Shown here piece by piece: positions 52,369 through 60,367 of a stretch of DNA of 64,000 bases. The position numbers were made by a program, and so were the translations under genes. Location: assembly GCF_025506355.1 (NCBI RefSeq), contig NZ_JANZYP010000001.1, positions 217,932 to 281,931 of the forward strand. The letters are read 5' to 3'. The notes below the pieces were generated by a model. The model had not been told where the DNA came from. It saw only the letters and a program-made list of their open reading frames with translations, and did no database searches. This DNA comes from Sphaerisporangium corydalis. Its GTDB lineage: Bacteria; Actinomycetota; Actinomycetes; Streptosporangiales; Streptosporangiaceae. Each line of letters opens with the position of its first letter. Within the stretch, counting starts at the first letter, position 1.

Positions 52369-52516
52369 TCACGGCCGCCGCGACCGGGCAGACGCTTCTT
52401 TTTCCCGCCCCCCCAGGCGGGGGCCGTGCTTCCAGCCAACCCCTCACCGGCGCGGGGAGACAGTCACCGGCCAAAGGGGTACCGGCAGGGACCCCCTCAT
52501 CGTGGCTGGCGATGCC

Positions 52517-52522
52517 TAACCT
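52517..52522 (+). promoter_or_regulatory. Leaderless -10 element of an MmyB-type regulator
   Basis: TAACCT, then 6 nt, then the ATG at 52529. Same layout as at 33820 and 41067. Confidence 0.55.
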
Positions 52523-52528
52523 GGGGAT

Positions 52529-53410
52529 ATGGACAACCGCAGCGAGGTCCGGGCCTTCCTCACCTCACGCCGGGCCAAGGTCAGCCCGCAGCAGGCGGGG
52601 ATCCCCTCCCACGGCCGCCGCCGGGTGGAAGGTCTGCGCCGCGGCGAGGTCGCCGTGCTGGCCGGGGTCAGCGTCGAGTACTACACGCGGCTGGAGCGCG
52701 GCACCCTCGCCGGCGCCTCCGAGAGCGTGCTGGACGCCATCGCCCGCGCGCTGCGCCTGGACGACACCGAGACCGCGCACCTGCACCACCTGGCCCGCGC
52801 CGCCGCCGCCCCAGCGGCCCGCACCCGCCGCGTCAAGACACCCGAGGTACGGGCCCCGGTCCGCCGGGTGCTGGAGGCGATGACCGGAGTGCCGGCGTTC
52901 GTACGCGACCACCGCTTCGACATCCTGGCCGCCAACCCCCTCGGCACAGCCCTGTACGCGCCCATGTTCGCCGCCGGCGAGGTCCTTCCGGTGAACTCCA
53001 TGCGGTTCACCTTCCTCAACCCGCACGCCCAGGGCTTCTACCCCGACTGGGCGCGGGTCGCCCGCTCGGCGGTGGCCGCGCTGCGCATCGCCGCCGCCCG
53101 CAATCCCCACGACGAGCACCTGGTCAACCTCATCGGCGAGCTGTCCATGCGCAGCGACCCCTTCCGCGCCTGGTGGGCCGCCCAGGACGTCTACGTGCAC
53201 CGGCACGGCACCAAACGCTTCCACCACCCCGCCATCGGCGACCTCGACCTCGACTTCGAGGCGTTCGAGCTGCCCGGCGACCAGACCCTCACCCTCCTGA
53301 CCTACTCCGCCGAACCGGGAACCCCGTCGGGTGACGGCCTGCGCCTCCTGGCCGCCTGGGCCGCGCGCACCACCGAAACCTCCGCTCGGGTCCGGCACGT
53401 CACCGAATGA
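52529..53410 (+). CDS. MmyB-type helix-turn-helix regulator
   Basis: A 293-residue regulator. HTH: EVRAFLTSRRAKVSPQQAGIP, RRVEGLRRGEVAVLAGVSVEYYTRLERG. MmyB-like domain: GVPAFVRDHRFDILAANPLGTALY, FYPDWARVARSAVAALR and LLTYSAEPGTPSGDGLRLLAAW. Divergent from two aldo/keto reductases and a flavodoxin lipoprotein, it most likely controls them. One of three proteins of this class in 20 kb. Confidence 0.88.
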   Translation: MDNRSEVRAFLTSRRAKVSPQQAGIPSHGRRRVEGLRRGEVAVLAGVSVEYYTRLERGTLAGASESVLDAIARALRLDDTETAHLHHLARAAAAPAARTRRVKTPEVRAPVRRVLEAMTGVPAFVRDHRFDILAANPLGTALYAPMFAAGEVLPVNSMRFTFLNPHAQGFYPDWARVARSAVAALRIAAARNPHDEHLVNLIGELSMRSDPFRAWWAAQDVYVHRHGTKRFHHPAIGDLDLDFEAFELPGDQTLTLLTYSAEPGTPSGDGLRLLAAWAARTTETSARVRHVTE

Positions 53411-53472
53411 GCATTCCGGCCTCGGACCTCCTACCGGGGGAGCGCTGTCCCTGCCGATCCGCGTCGCGGCCC

Positions 53473-53516
53473 GCCGACGTCGATCTCCATCTCGGCCGGT
53501 GCCGGCTGACGTCGGC
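53473..53516. terminator. Nested hairpins between convergent genes
   Basis: GCCGACGTC (53473-53481) pairs with GACGTCGGC (53508-53516); inside lies GCCGG-TG-CCGGC (53495-53506). It sits between the stops of the MmyB gene and the response regulator, so it may terminate both. Confidence 0.45.
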
Positions 53517-53544
53517 TGGTGAGATCTGCTGTCCGGCTGCTCAT

Positions 53545-54207
53545 CTACCCGCCCGGTTCGACGACGCCGTGTTCGTAGGCGTAGATGACCGCCTGGACGC
53601 GGTCCCGGCAGCCGATCTTGGAGAGTAGCCCGGCCACGTGGGTCTTGACGGTGGAGACGCTCACCGCCAGGGTGCGCGCGATCTCCAGGTTGGACAGGCC
53701 CCGGGCGAGGAGCGCCAGGGTGTCGCGTTCCCGGCCGGTCAGGCCGGGTGGTGGCCCGGGGCGGCGGGTTCGGCCGGTGGTGCGGGCGAACTCGGCGATG
53801 AGGCGGCGGGTGACCGCCGGGGCGACCAGGCCCTGCCCGGAGGCGACCATCCGGACGGCCTCGACGAGCTGGTCGGGCTCGATGTCCTTGAGCAGGAAGC
53901 CCTGCGCCCCGCCGCGCAGCGCGTCGAAGACGTACTCGTCCAGATCGAACGTCGTCACGACCAGCACGGTGATCGGGTTCTCGACGGCGAGCCCGGCGAG
54001 CTCGGCGGTGGCGGCGATGCCGTCCATGACCGGCATCCGCACGTCCATCAGGACCAGGTCGGGTCGCAGCCGCGTGGCGATCCGCACCGCCGCCGCACCG
54101 TCGGCGGCCTCACCGGCGATCTCGATGTCGGGCTCCGACTCCAGGATCGTGCGGAATCCGGCACGGACGACGGCCTGGTCGTCGGCGATCACGACCCTGA
54201 TGGTCAC
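53545..54207 (-). CDS. NarL/FixJ-type response regulator
   Basis: A 220-residue response regulator. The receiver domain begins VTIRVVIADDQAVVRAGFRTIL, with phospho-Asp in DLVLMDVRMPVMDG, Thr in VVTTFDLDEYV and Lys in GFLLKDIEP. The LuxR-type HTH is GLTGRERDTLALLARGLSNLEIARTLAVSVSTVKTHVAGLLSKI. The GTG at 54207 overlaps the kinase stop (GTGA). It responds to the histidine kinase encoded upstream. Confidence 0.92.
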   Translation of the reverse strand: MTIRVVIADDQAVVRAGFRTILESEPDIEIAGEAADGAAAVRIATRLRPDLVLMDVRMPVMDGIAATAELAGLAVENPITVLVVTTFDLDEYVFDALRGGAQGFLLKDIEPDQLVEAVRMVASGQGLVAPAVTRRLIAEFARTTGRTRRPGPPPGLTGRERDTLALLARGLSNLEIARTLAVSVSTVKTHVAGLLSKIGCRDRVQAVIYAYEHGVVEPGG

Positions 54208-55760
54208 CGTTCCTCCACGGGGAAGTCGGCGGCCACGGGGAAGTCGGCGGCGACCTGCCATCCGCCGTCGGGACGTGGACCGACGACGAGGCTCCCGCCC
54301 GCGTGCCGCACCCGCTCGCGCATCCCGAGCAGACCGTAGCCGCTGCCGGGGTACGGCTCGGCCGCCCGCTCACCGCTGGGGAACGGTCCGGCGGCTCTCC
54401 CACCACCGGGGAACGGTCCGGCTGCCCGCCCACCACCGGGGGACGGTCCGGCTGCCCGCCCGCCGTCAGGGGACGGTCCGGCGGCGAATCCGCCGCCGGG
54501 GGACGATCCGGCCGCCCGCCCACCACCGGCCGCCCGCCCACCACCGGCCGCCCGCCCACCACCGGCCGCCCGCCCACCACCGGCCGCCCGCCCGCCGCCG
54601 GGGGACGGCTCGGCTGGCCGACCATTGCTGGGGGGCGGGCCGGTGGCGGGAGAGGTGCCGCGTGGGTGCGGTGGGGCGGTGTTGCGCACGGTCAGGCGTA
54701 CGGTCCGGTCGCCGAACACGGTCAGCACTGTGACCGTGGCGCCGGGCGCGTGCCGCCGGGCGTTGGTCAGCGCCTCCTGCAGCAGGCGGGAGGCCGCGAG
54801 GTCGGTGGTGAGCGGCAGCGGGCGCGGCTCGCCCCGGGTGCGGGTCTCGACCGTCATGCCGCTCGCGCGCGAGCGCCGCACGGTCTCCTCCATGCGGGCC
54901 AGCGTCGGGACCCGCCCGACGCCGGTGCCGGCGTCGTCCTCGCGCATGATGCCGACCAGGGCGCGCAGCGCGGTGAGCGTCTCGCGGCCCTGCTCCCGGA
55001 TCGCGCGCAGCGTCGCGCGGACCGCTTCGGGGTCGCGGTCGAGCTGCCGGTCGGCGGCGCCCGCCTGGACGACGATCGCGGACAGGTCGTGGGCGGCGAT
55101 GTCGTGCAGTTCCCTGGCGATCCTGGCCCGCTCCTCCGCCACGGCGGCCCTGGCCCGCTCCTCGCGCTCACGCTCGATGCGCGCCTCGGTCCTGGCCGCG
55201 GCCGCCCTTCGCGCCTGCACGAGCAGCCCGGCGAGGGCGGGAGACGAGTAGGCGGCCACTGCCGCTGCCGCCATGGCCGGGACGTCCGCGGGAGCGACGC
55301 CCCAAAACGTCAGCAGCCCGCCGACGTCGCCGCCTGCGGCCGTGACCACCAGCCCGCCCACCAGGTGGGCGGCGCAGGAGGCGACGACGACCAGGGCCGC
55401 ACGGGGCGGCGGGAGCAGGCTCGCGACCGTGTACGCGCACACCACCACGCCGATCCCGAGCAGCGGCGGACGGGTCGGCAGCACGGCCCCGAGCAGCGGG
55501 ACCACCGTCGCGGCCACGAGCGCGGTGACGGGCCACCTGCGGCGTACGGCGATGGTGGCCAGGTCGGTGGTGGCCAGCAGGTAGCCGCAGGCGACCGCCC
55601 ACGCGGGCAGCGCCGCCAGCGCGGCGCGCGCCTCCTCGTGGGTGAAGACGAGCAGCAGCCTCGCCAGGCTGAGCACCGCGAGGACCGCGGCGGCGACGGC
55701 GTCGCGGCCCTCGGGCGTTCGGACCCCGAGCCGCGCCGTCGCCTCGATCCACCACCTCAT
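54204..55760 (-). CDS. Sensor histidine kinase with repeat-expanded ATP-binding domain
   Basis: A 518-residue kinase of the NarX/DesK-like type. Membrane helices lie in the first 180 residues. The HisKA_3 motif is RARIARELHDIAAHDLSAIVVQAG, with phospho-His in ELHD. The HATPase N-box is LLQEALTNARRHAPGA. Between TVRLTVRN and the G2-like GSGYGLLGMRERV there are about 95 residues of Gly/Pro/Arg/Ala repeats (units like SPGGGRAAG and GGGRAA), in place of a short ATP lid. The frame is kept. Activity of the kinase with this lid is uncertain. Its start overlaps DUF418 by ATGA. Confidence 0.9.
   Translation of the reverse strand: MRWWIEATARLGVRTPEGRDAVAAAVLAVLSLARLLLVFTHEEARAALAALPAWAVACGYLLATTDLATIAVRRRWPVTALVAATVVPLLGAVLPTRPPLLGIGVVVCAYTVASLLPPPRAALVVVASCAAHLVGGLVVTAAGGDVGGLLTFWGVAPADVPAMAAAAVAAYSSPALAGLLVQARRAAAARTEARIEREREERARAAVAEERARIARELHDIAAHDLSAIVVQAGAADRQLDRDPEAVRATLRAIREQGRETLTALRALVGIMREDDAGTGVGRVPTLARMEETVRRSRASGMTVETRTRGEPRPLPLTTDLAASRLLQEALTNARRHAPGATVTVLTVFGDRTVRLTVRNTAPPHPRGTSPATGPPPSNGRPAEPSPGGGRAAGGGRAAGGGRAAGGGRAAGGGRAAGSSPGGGFAAGPSPDGGRAAGPSPGGGRAAGPFPGGGRAAGPFPSGERAAEPYPGSGYGLLGMRERVRHAGGSLVVGPRPDGGWQVAADFPVAADFPVEER
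54361..54612. repeat. 30-bp and 18-bp coding minisatellite in the kinase gene
   Basis: Five 30-bp units (54361, 54391, 54421, 54451, 54481), four 18-bp units (54511-54582) that lack 12 bp of the larger unit, then one more 30-bp unit (54583-54612). The 18-bp copies are identical, so recent. All lengths are multiples of three. Confidence 0.95.
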
Positions 55761-56875
55761 GCGCCCGCACGCCCTCCCGCACCGTCACCGGAACCGCGGA
55801 TCGGCAGCCACCGCCAGTAGGTGACGCACCGCCACGCCCATTCCAGCGGGCCGTAGCCGTACACCCGCAGCCACAGATTACTCACCACCGCCTGCGCGGT
55901 CAGGATGCCGACGCCCAGCAGCACGGCCAGGCCCCACTGCGACGAGCCGCGCAGCCCGAGTGCCGTCCCGATCGGGACGAACAGCAGAGCGGCGGTGAAG
56001 TAGTTGGTCAGCGCCATGCGTCCCATCGGGGCCAGCACCCACGAAAGCGCGGCGCCCGCCCTGGTCCGCAGCAGGAGCAGGAAGACGGCGATGTAGAACG
56101 CGGCGGTGGCGAGCGAGAGGACCATGCCGAGCCTGATCTGCGCGACGTCCGGCGCGCCCAGCGTGATGACCCCGTATGCCGCCAGCGCGGTGACGGCCGC
56201 CACGACCACGGTGAGCAGCAGTCGGCCGCGGGCGTCCGGCAGGCCCTCCGGCACCCGCAGCTCGGCCAGCGCGAACCCGAGCGCGAACAGGCCGGGCAGC
56301 AGCCCGAGGCCGCCGACGCCGGCCAGCACCCCGGCGACGAGCAGCAGCACCCCGGCCGCGAGCAGGGCCCGGACCGGCACGTAGCTGAGCGGCAGCAGGA
56401 CGACCAGCCCGGTGACGGCGAACGGCAACAGCACCTCCCCCGGCTGCAGCAGGTGCAGGACGCCGCCCAGCACGGCCATCGCGGCGAACCGCCGGACCAG
56501 CAGCAGCCGGGGACGCTCGGAGCGTCTCCGCGCGGACCGCAGGAAGATCCCGAAGCCCACGCCGAACAGCAGGTAGAAGATGGGATAGAACCGGCCGAGG
56601 AAGAACAGGCGCAGCGGGGTGGGCATCTGTCCCGCGTAGGCGAACATCTCCATGGTCTGCGGGATGTTGACGAAGATGATCCCGCAGAGCGCGAAGCCGC
56701 GCAGCGCGTCGAGCGCGGAGATCCGCTGCTTCGGCGCGACCGGCGCGACCGGCGCGATCGGCGCGACCGAGGCGTCCGGGGAATGCGGCGCGGCCGAGGC
56801 GTCCGGAGAATGCGGCGCGACGGAGGCGTCCGGGGAGTGCGGTGCGGGCTGTGGCGGAGCTGGGGTATCCGGCAT
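55757..56875 (-). CDS. DUF418 family membrane protein
   Basis: A 372-residue protein. After a Pro/Ala/Ser repeat region (HSPDASVAP three times, then VAP units) comes RISALDALRGFALCGIIFVNIP, the DUF418/heparan-acyltransferase-like start. Eight to ten helices follow, and the C-terminus has LWLRVYGYGPLEWAWRCVTYWRW, the DUF418 signature. Members are likely membrane acyltransferases or transporters. First gene of an operon with a two-component system that may sense something at the membrane with its help. Confidence 0.87.
   Translation of the reverse strand: MPDTPAPPQPAPHSPDASVAPHSPDASAAPHSPDASVAPIAPVAPVAPKQRISALDALRGFALCGIIFVNIPQTMEMFAYAGQMPTPLRLFFLGRFYPIFYLLFGVGFGIFLRSARRRSERPRLLLVRRFAAMAVLGGVLHLLQPGEVLLPFAVTGLVVLLPLSYVPVRALLAAGVLLLVAGVLAGVGGLGLLPGLFALGFALAELRVPEGLPDARGRLLLTVVVAAVTALAAYGVITLGAPDVAQIRLGMVLSLATAAFYIAVFLLLLRTRAGAALSWVLAPMGRMALTNYFTAALLFVPIGTALGLRGSSQWGLAVLLGVGILTAQAVVSNLWLRVYGYGPLEWAWRCVTYWRWLPIRGSGDGAGGRAGA
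56732..56848. repeat. 9-bp and 27-bp coding repeats in the DUF418 5' end
   Basis: Four 9-bp units CGGCGCGAC (56732-56767, one with a T) abut three 27-bp units starting at 56768, 56795 and 56822. They encode the N-terminal VAP and HSPDASVAP repeats. Confidence 0.92.
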
Positions 56876-57103
56876 GGTTCCCACGATCACCCACGCCGGC
56901 CCCGCGCCGCTTCGGGCGTGCGGCCACTTCCCTTTCCTCCGCAGGGCCCGGTTCCGGACCGCTCACCTCCTCCGCAGGGCCCATCCCCGCGGGCGCCCCC
57001 TTAACTGACCTGCCAAGTCACCATCGGTACGCGGGGGTAGAGCGGCGGGCGCGGGCATTCACAGACGAGATCTGTTTCGGCGTACGGTCAGGCGCGCGTC
57101 GTT

Positions 57104-57320
57104 GTGGTGGCCGGGGTCGGCGGGGTGGTCGCCCTGGTGGTCGCCTACCGCAAGCAACGGGTCACCGAGGCCGGGGAGAGCCGAAAGCAGGCCAAGCTGC
57201 ACGCCGAACGCTTCGACAAGGCCGGCGACAAACTCGGCAACGACTCCGCCGCCGTCCGCCTGGCCGGCGTGCACGCCCTGGCCGCGCTGGCCGACGACTG
57301 GACCGGCGGCCGGCAGTCGC
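57104..57320 (+). pseudogene. Fragment of a pentapeptide-repeat membrane protein
   Basis: The frame encodes VAGVGGVVALVVAYRKQRV, then KLHAERFDKAGDKLGNDSAAVRLAGVHALAALADDW, which matches the region just after the membrane helices of actinobacterial pentapeptide-repeat proteins. Neither the N-terminal helices nor the repeat domain is present. It marks the left edge of the low-GC TetR/GH29 island. Confidence 0.72.
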
Positions 57321-57413
57321 CGGCAGCTCGTGATTGCCAGGACACCGGCGCGTATCGAACTGTGCTCATTGGGCGTGCGGGTCAGTTCTTTGATCCACGA
57401 CTCGACACGCGCC

Positions 57414-58025
57414 CTAGTAGCCGGTGGCGAGCGTCGCGCGGTGGGTGAAATCGACGAGCGACTCGGCTGCCGGTAGCGGGGCATAGTCGGGGTTGGCCAG
57501 CATCTCCGACGCGATCGCGTCGATCGCCCCGTTGAGGCAGATGGCAGCGGTGTGAGTGTCGAAATCCCTGAAGCTTCCGCTCTGCTGTCCCCGGGCGAAG
57601 ATGTCCGCCACGATCCTCCATCGCTCAGGCTGGGTACGCATGTTGGTGCCCGTGACGAGTTCGGTCGACGCGAGGCCTTCGACCAGGATCCGGACGCCGG
57701 CGGGATGGCCGGCCATGTACGCGATGAGTGTGTGGACGTACGCGGCGATGGCATCGGGCGGCGAGGCGGCGGCACTCAGCGCCTCGGCAAGTTGCGCGGT
57801 GAGTTCATCGAGGGTCTCAGTCAGCACCTGCCGGAGGATCTCCTCTTTGTTGTCGAAGTGGTACAGCACTGCGGCCTTGGAGATGTGCGCCCGTTCCGCG
57901 ATGCGGGCGAGCGTGGCGTTGGCGTAACCGTGTTCGGCGATCAGGTCGACGGCGCACGCGAGGATCTGCCGTCGTCGTGCCTCCTCGACAAAGGTGCGCT
58001 TTCGGCCGTCCCTGGTCGGCGTCAT
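57414..58025 (-). CDS. TetR family transcriptional regulator
   Basis: A 203-residue repressor: RRRQILACAVDLIAEHGYANATLARIAERAHISKAAVLYHFDNKEEIL spans the HTH. The C-terminal domain has AYVHTLIAYMAGHPAGVRILVEGL and AAICLNGAIDAIASEML. The ATG at 58025 (MTPTRDGRKR) fits the family; one at 58094 would add 23 residues. Divergent from the GH29 gene, with a 34-bp inverted repeat between them that is the expected operator. Confidence 0.88.
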   Translation of the reverse strand: MTPTRDGRKRTFVEEARRRQILACAVDLIAEHGYANATLARIAERAHISKAAVLYHFDNKEEILRQVLTETLDELTAQLAEALSAAASPPDAIAAYVHTLIAYMAGHPAGVRILVEGLASTELVTGTNMRTQPERWRIVADIFARGQQSGSFRDFDTHTAAICLNGAIDAIASEMLANPDYAPLPAAESLVDFTHRATLATGY

Positions 58026-58099
58026 CGGTCGGCCGGTCCTGTGGAGCCGGCCACGTTCGACGGGTTCACGCTCAAGTCTCCGATCCATCGCCATTCATC

Positions 58100-58133
58100 T
58101 GACCGCATGGTAGCTTAACTAACCAAGCGGTCA
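58100..58133. promoter_or_regulatory. TetR operator between TetR and GH29 genes
   Basis: TGACCGCATGGT (58100-58111) and ACCAAGCGGTCA (58122-58133) are 12-bp arms with one mismatch and a 10-nt AT-rich centre. GACCGnnTGGT is a common TetR half-site form. Confidence 0.75.
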
Positions 58134-58178
58134 GGACTCAAGGACGAGTCAACGAGCCGTTCTCCCGGAGGGAGTGGC

Positions 58179-59849
58179 ATGTCGCAGGATACTGAGATGC
58201 GAGGGGCCGACCAGGCGCCTCAAGAGTCCGGTCGACGGCTGCGGCGACTTGGCCTCGCCATGCGCCGGCACAAGTGGCGCTCGGGCATCGCCATCGTTGG
58301 TGTTCTGGCGATGCTGGTCACTGTGTGCATGTTCGCCGCCGCAGCGATCTGGCAGGCCGTCGACGACCGGAAGGCGGCGATGACCACTCACGGGCCATAT
58401 AGGGGCACGGTGGAGTCGCTGAACTCCCACCAGGTCCCCGACTGGTATGCCGACGCCAAGCTCGGCATCATGGTGCACTGGGGTCTGTACTCGGTCCCGG
58501 GCTTCGCCCCGAAGGGCACCTTCGCTCAGGTGTTGAAGACCGACTATGACAACGCGATGGTCTCGCATCCGTACGCCGAGGACTACGAGAACGCCATGAA
58601 AGACCCCACCTCGCCGACCGGCCGACACCATGCAGAACACTACGGCGCCAAGCCGTATGAGGACTTCAAGGAACAGTTCGACGCGGGCGTGGCGAAGTGG
58701 AACGCCGACGAGTGGGCGAAGACATTCCACGACGCCGGAGCGCGATACGTGGTCATGGTGGCGAAGTACGCCGACGGCTATTCGCTGTGGCCTACCGACG
58801 TCACCAATCCGCACCAAGCCGACTGGCACAGCCGGCGCGACCTGGTCGGTGAACTCGCCGCCGCGGTCCGGAAACTGGGCATGAAGTTCGGCGTGTACTA
58901 CTCGGGCGGTGTGGACTGGACCTTTCAGCGGCACATCGTCAGAACCCTCGGGGACTACGCGTATCTGCCCTATGGCGCGGACTACGCCGACTACGCGATG
59001 GCCCAGGTTCGCGAGCTCATCCAGCGGTACAAGCCCGACCTTCTGTGGAACGACATCCTCTGGCCAACTGGACAGAAGCGCCTGTCCGCGCTCATGGCCG
59101 ACTACTACAACACGGTTCCCGACGGCGTCCTCAACGACCGTTGGACCACCACCGGCTTCTGGCACCGGGTCATGGGCCTCAGGCCGATGAGCTCGGCGTT
59201 CGACATCTTGATGAAGCAAGCGATCAAGTACAAGCCGGAACTGACCACATCCAACATCACGCAACCGTCGGTGCCGCACAGCGATTTCACCACACCGGAG
59301 TACACCCAGTACCCGACCACACAGCGGAAGAAGTGGGAGATGGTCCGTGGCATCGGCAACTCGTTCGGATACAACCGCGAGGAGACCGACGCCGACCACG
59401 CCTCCCTGGAACAGCAGCTCCTGCCCGATTTCATCAGGGCGGTGGCGAAAAACGGCAACCTGCTGCTGAACGTCGGTCCCAGCGGTGGCGAAGGCGTTCT
59501 CGTCCCGGAGCAGTTGAGCCGCCTGCGCGGCATGGGCGAATGGCTCGACACCGCGGGCGAAGCCACCTTTGACACGCGGCCCTGGCGTCAGGCGGAGGCG
59601 ACCACGACGGCCGGCCTGCCGGTGACCTTCACCCAGAAGAACGGCACCCTGTACGTGACGGTCCTCGGCAGACCCACCGGAACAAGGCTCGTCGTCAAGA
59701 ACCTCCACCTCCAGGGGGCGGCCACGATGCTCGCCGACGGCTCCAAGGTACGGATCGCCTCAGAAGGCAAAGACACCGCTTTCACCTTCACCAAGCCCCT
59801 CAACGGCCGATTCTCACCCATCATCCGAGTACCCGAAGCCGCATCCTAG
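58179..59849 (+). CDS. GH29-type alpha-L-fucosidase, membrane-anchored
   Basis: A 556-residue glycoside hydrolase. One membrane helix (GIAIVGVLAMLVTVCMFAAAA, near residue 45) anchors it with the enzyme outside. The GH29 start is VPDWYADAKLGIMVHWGLYSVPGF; the substrate region has HDAGARYVVMVAKYADGYSLWPT; the nucleophile Asp is probably in KPDLLWNDILWP; NGNLLLNVGPSGGEG closes the barrel, followed by a beta-sandwich. It should remove fucose or a related deoxysugar from glycans. Codon use is less GC-biased than the flanks, suggesting transfer, and a transposase remnant begins at its stop codon. Confidence 0.9.
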   Translation: MSQDTEMRGADQAPQESGRRLRRLGLAMRRHKWRSGIAIVGVLAMLVTVCMFAAAAIWQAVDDRKAAMTTHGPYRGTVESLNSHQVPDWYADAKLGIMVHWGLYSVPGFAPKGTFAQVLKTDYDNAMVSHPYAEDYENAMKDPTSPTGRHHAEHYGAKPYEDFKEQFDAGVAKWNADEWAKTFHDAGARYVVMVAKYADGYSLWPTDVTNPHQADWHSRRDLVGELAAAVRKLGMKFGVYYSGGVDWTFQRHIVRTLGDYAYLPYGADYADYAMAQVRELIQRYKPDLLWNDILWPTGQKRLSALMADYYNTVPDGVLNDRWTTTGFWHRVMGLRPMSSAFDILMKQAIKYKPELTTSNITQPSVPHSDFTTPEYTQYPTTQRKKWEMVRGIGNSFGYNREETDADHASLEQQLLPDFIRAVAKNGNLLLNVGPSGGEGVLVPEQLSRLRGMGEWLDTAGEATFDTRPWRQAEATTTAGLPVTFTQKNGTLYVTVLGRPTGTRLVVKNLHLQGAATMLADGSKVRIASEGKDTAFTFTKPLNGRFSPIIRVPEAAS

Positions 59850-60350
59850 CCAACACACCGCGTCCAGGACGCTGCGGTCGGCGTTGGTCGACTCCAATCG
59901 GATCGACTCCACCAGGATGAACATCGCTGAACGGTGCGAGCGGTAGTGCTGGTCCAGCAGCGGCAGGTAGTTGTTGCCGTGGTGGGCCGACACCGCCTCA
60001 TGCGCGGCCGCCAGCGCATCCAGGCCGCCCCCCTGCTCCAGCTTTGAGCACCAGCCGCTCGGCGCGCTCGGCCATCGTCTCGACAGCTCCGCCCCGGCCT
60101 GCTACCCGCGTGAACAACCCGCGGTTCACCTCGGTGCGGATCTGCTTGGTCAGCTCGTTCAGCGTCGAGTAGCCGGGAAGCTCGCACTGCGCGCGGACGA
60201 GCTCATCTAATGCCACGTTGATCAAGTCGGCGGGGGTGTCTTTGCCTGAGCCGCCTTACGGATCGCCTCGGCCGCCACCTCTCCACCTCACCGGCCGGCG
60301 GAGTGAACACCTCCGCCAGTTCCCGCACCGACACAGCCTGCGTGAACCTC
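59846..60350 (-). pseudogene. Fragment of a second Tn3-family transposase
   Basis: On the minus strand, separate frames read AVSVRELAEVFTPPAG, AEAIRKAAQAK, then DTPADLINVALDELVRAQCELPGYSTLNELTKQIRTEVNRGLF in total, then LDALAAAHEAVSAHHGNNYLPLLDQHYRSHRSAMFILVESIRLES. This is the N-terminal DUF4158-type and middle part of a Tn3 transposase, with several frame changes. The catalytic domain is gone. The sequence is different from the transposase at 18558-21158. Confidence 0.82.
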
Positions 60351-60367
60351 GGAACGGGGCCTTCCGG

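Noticed and set aside
52404-52421. CCCGCC/GGCGGG hairpin as a terminator
   Set aside because: The T-run precedes and does not follow the stem on the plus strand, and it lies between divergent starts where no terminator is expected.
54361-54612. CRISPR array
   Set aside because: Units are contiguous, with no unique spacers, and lie in frame in a kinase gene; no cas genes are present in the window.
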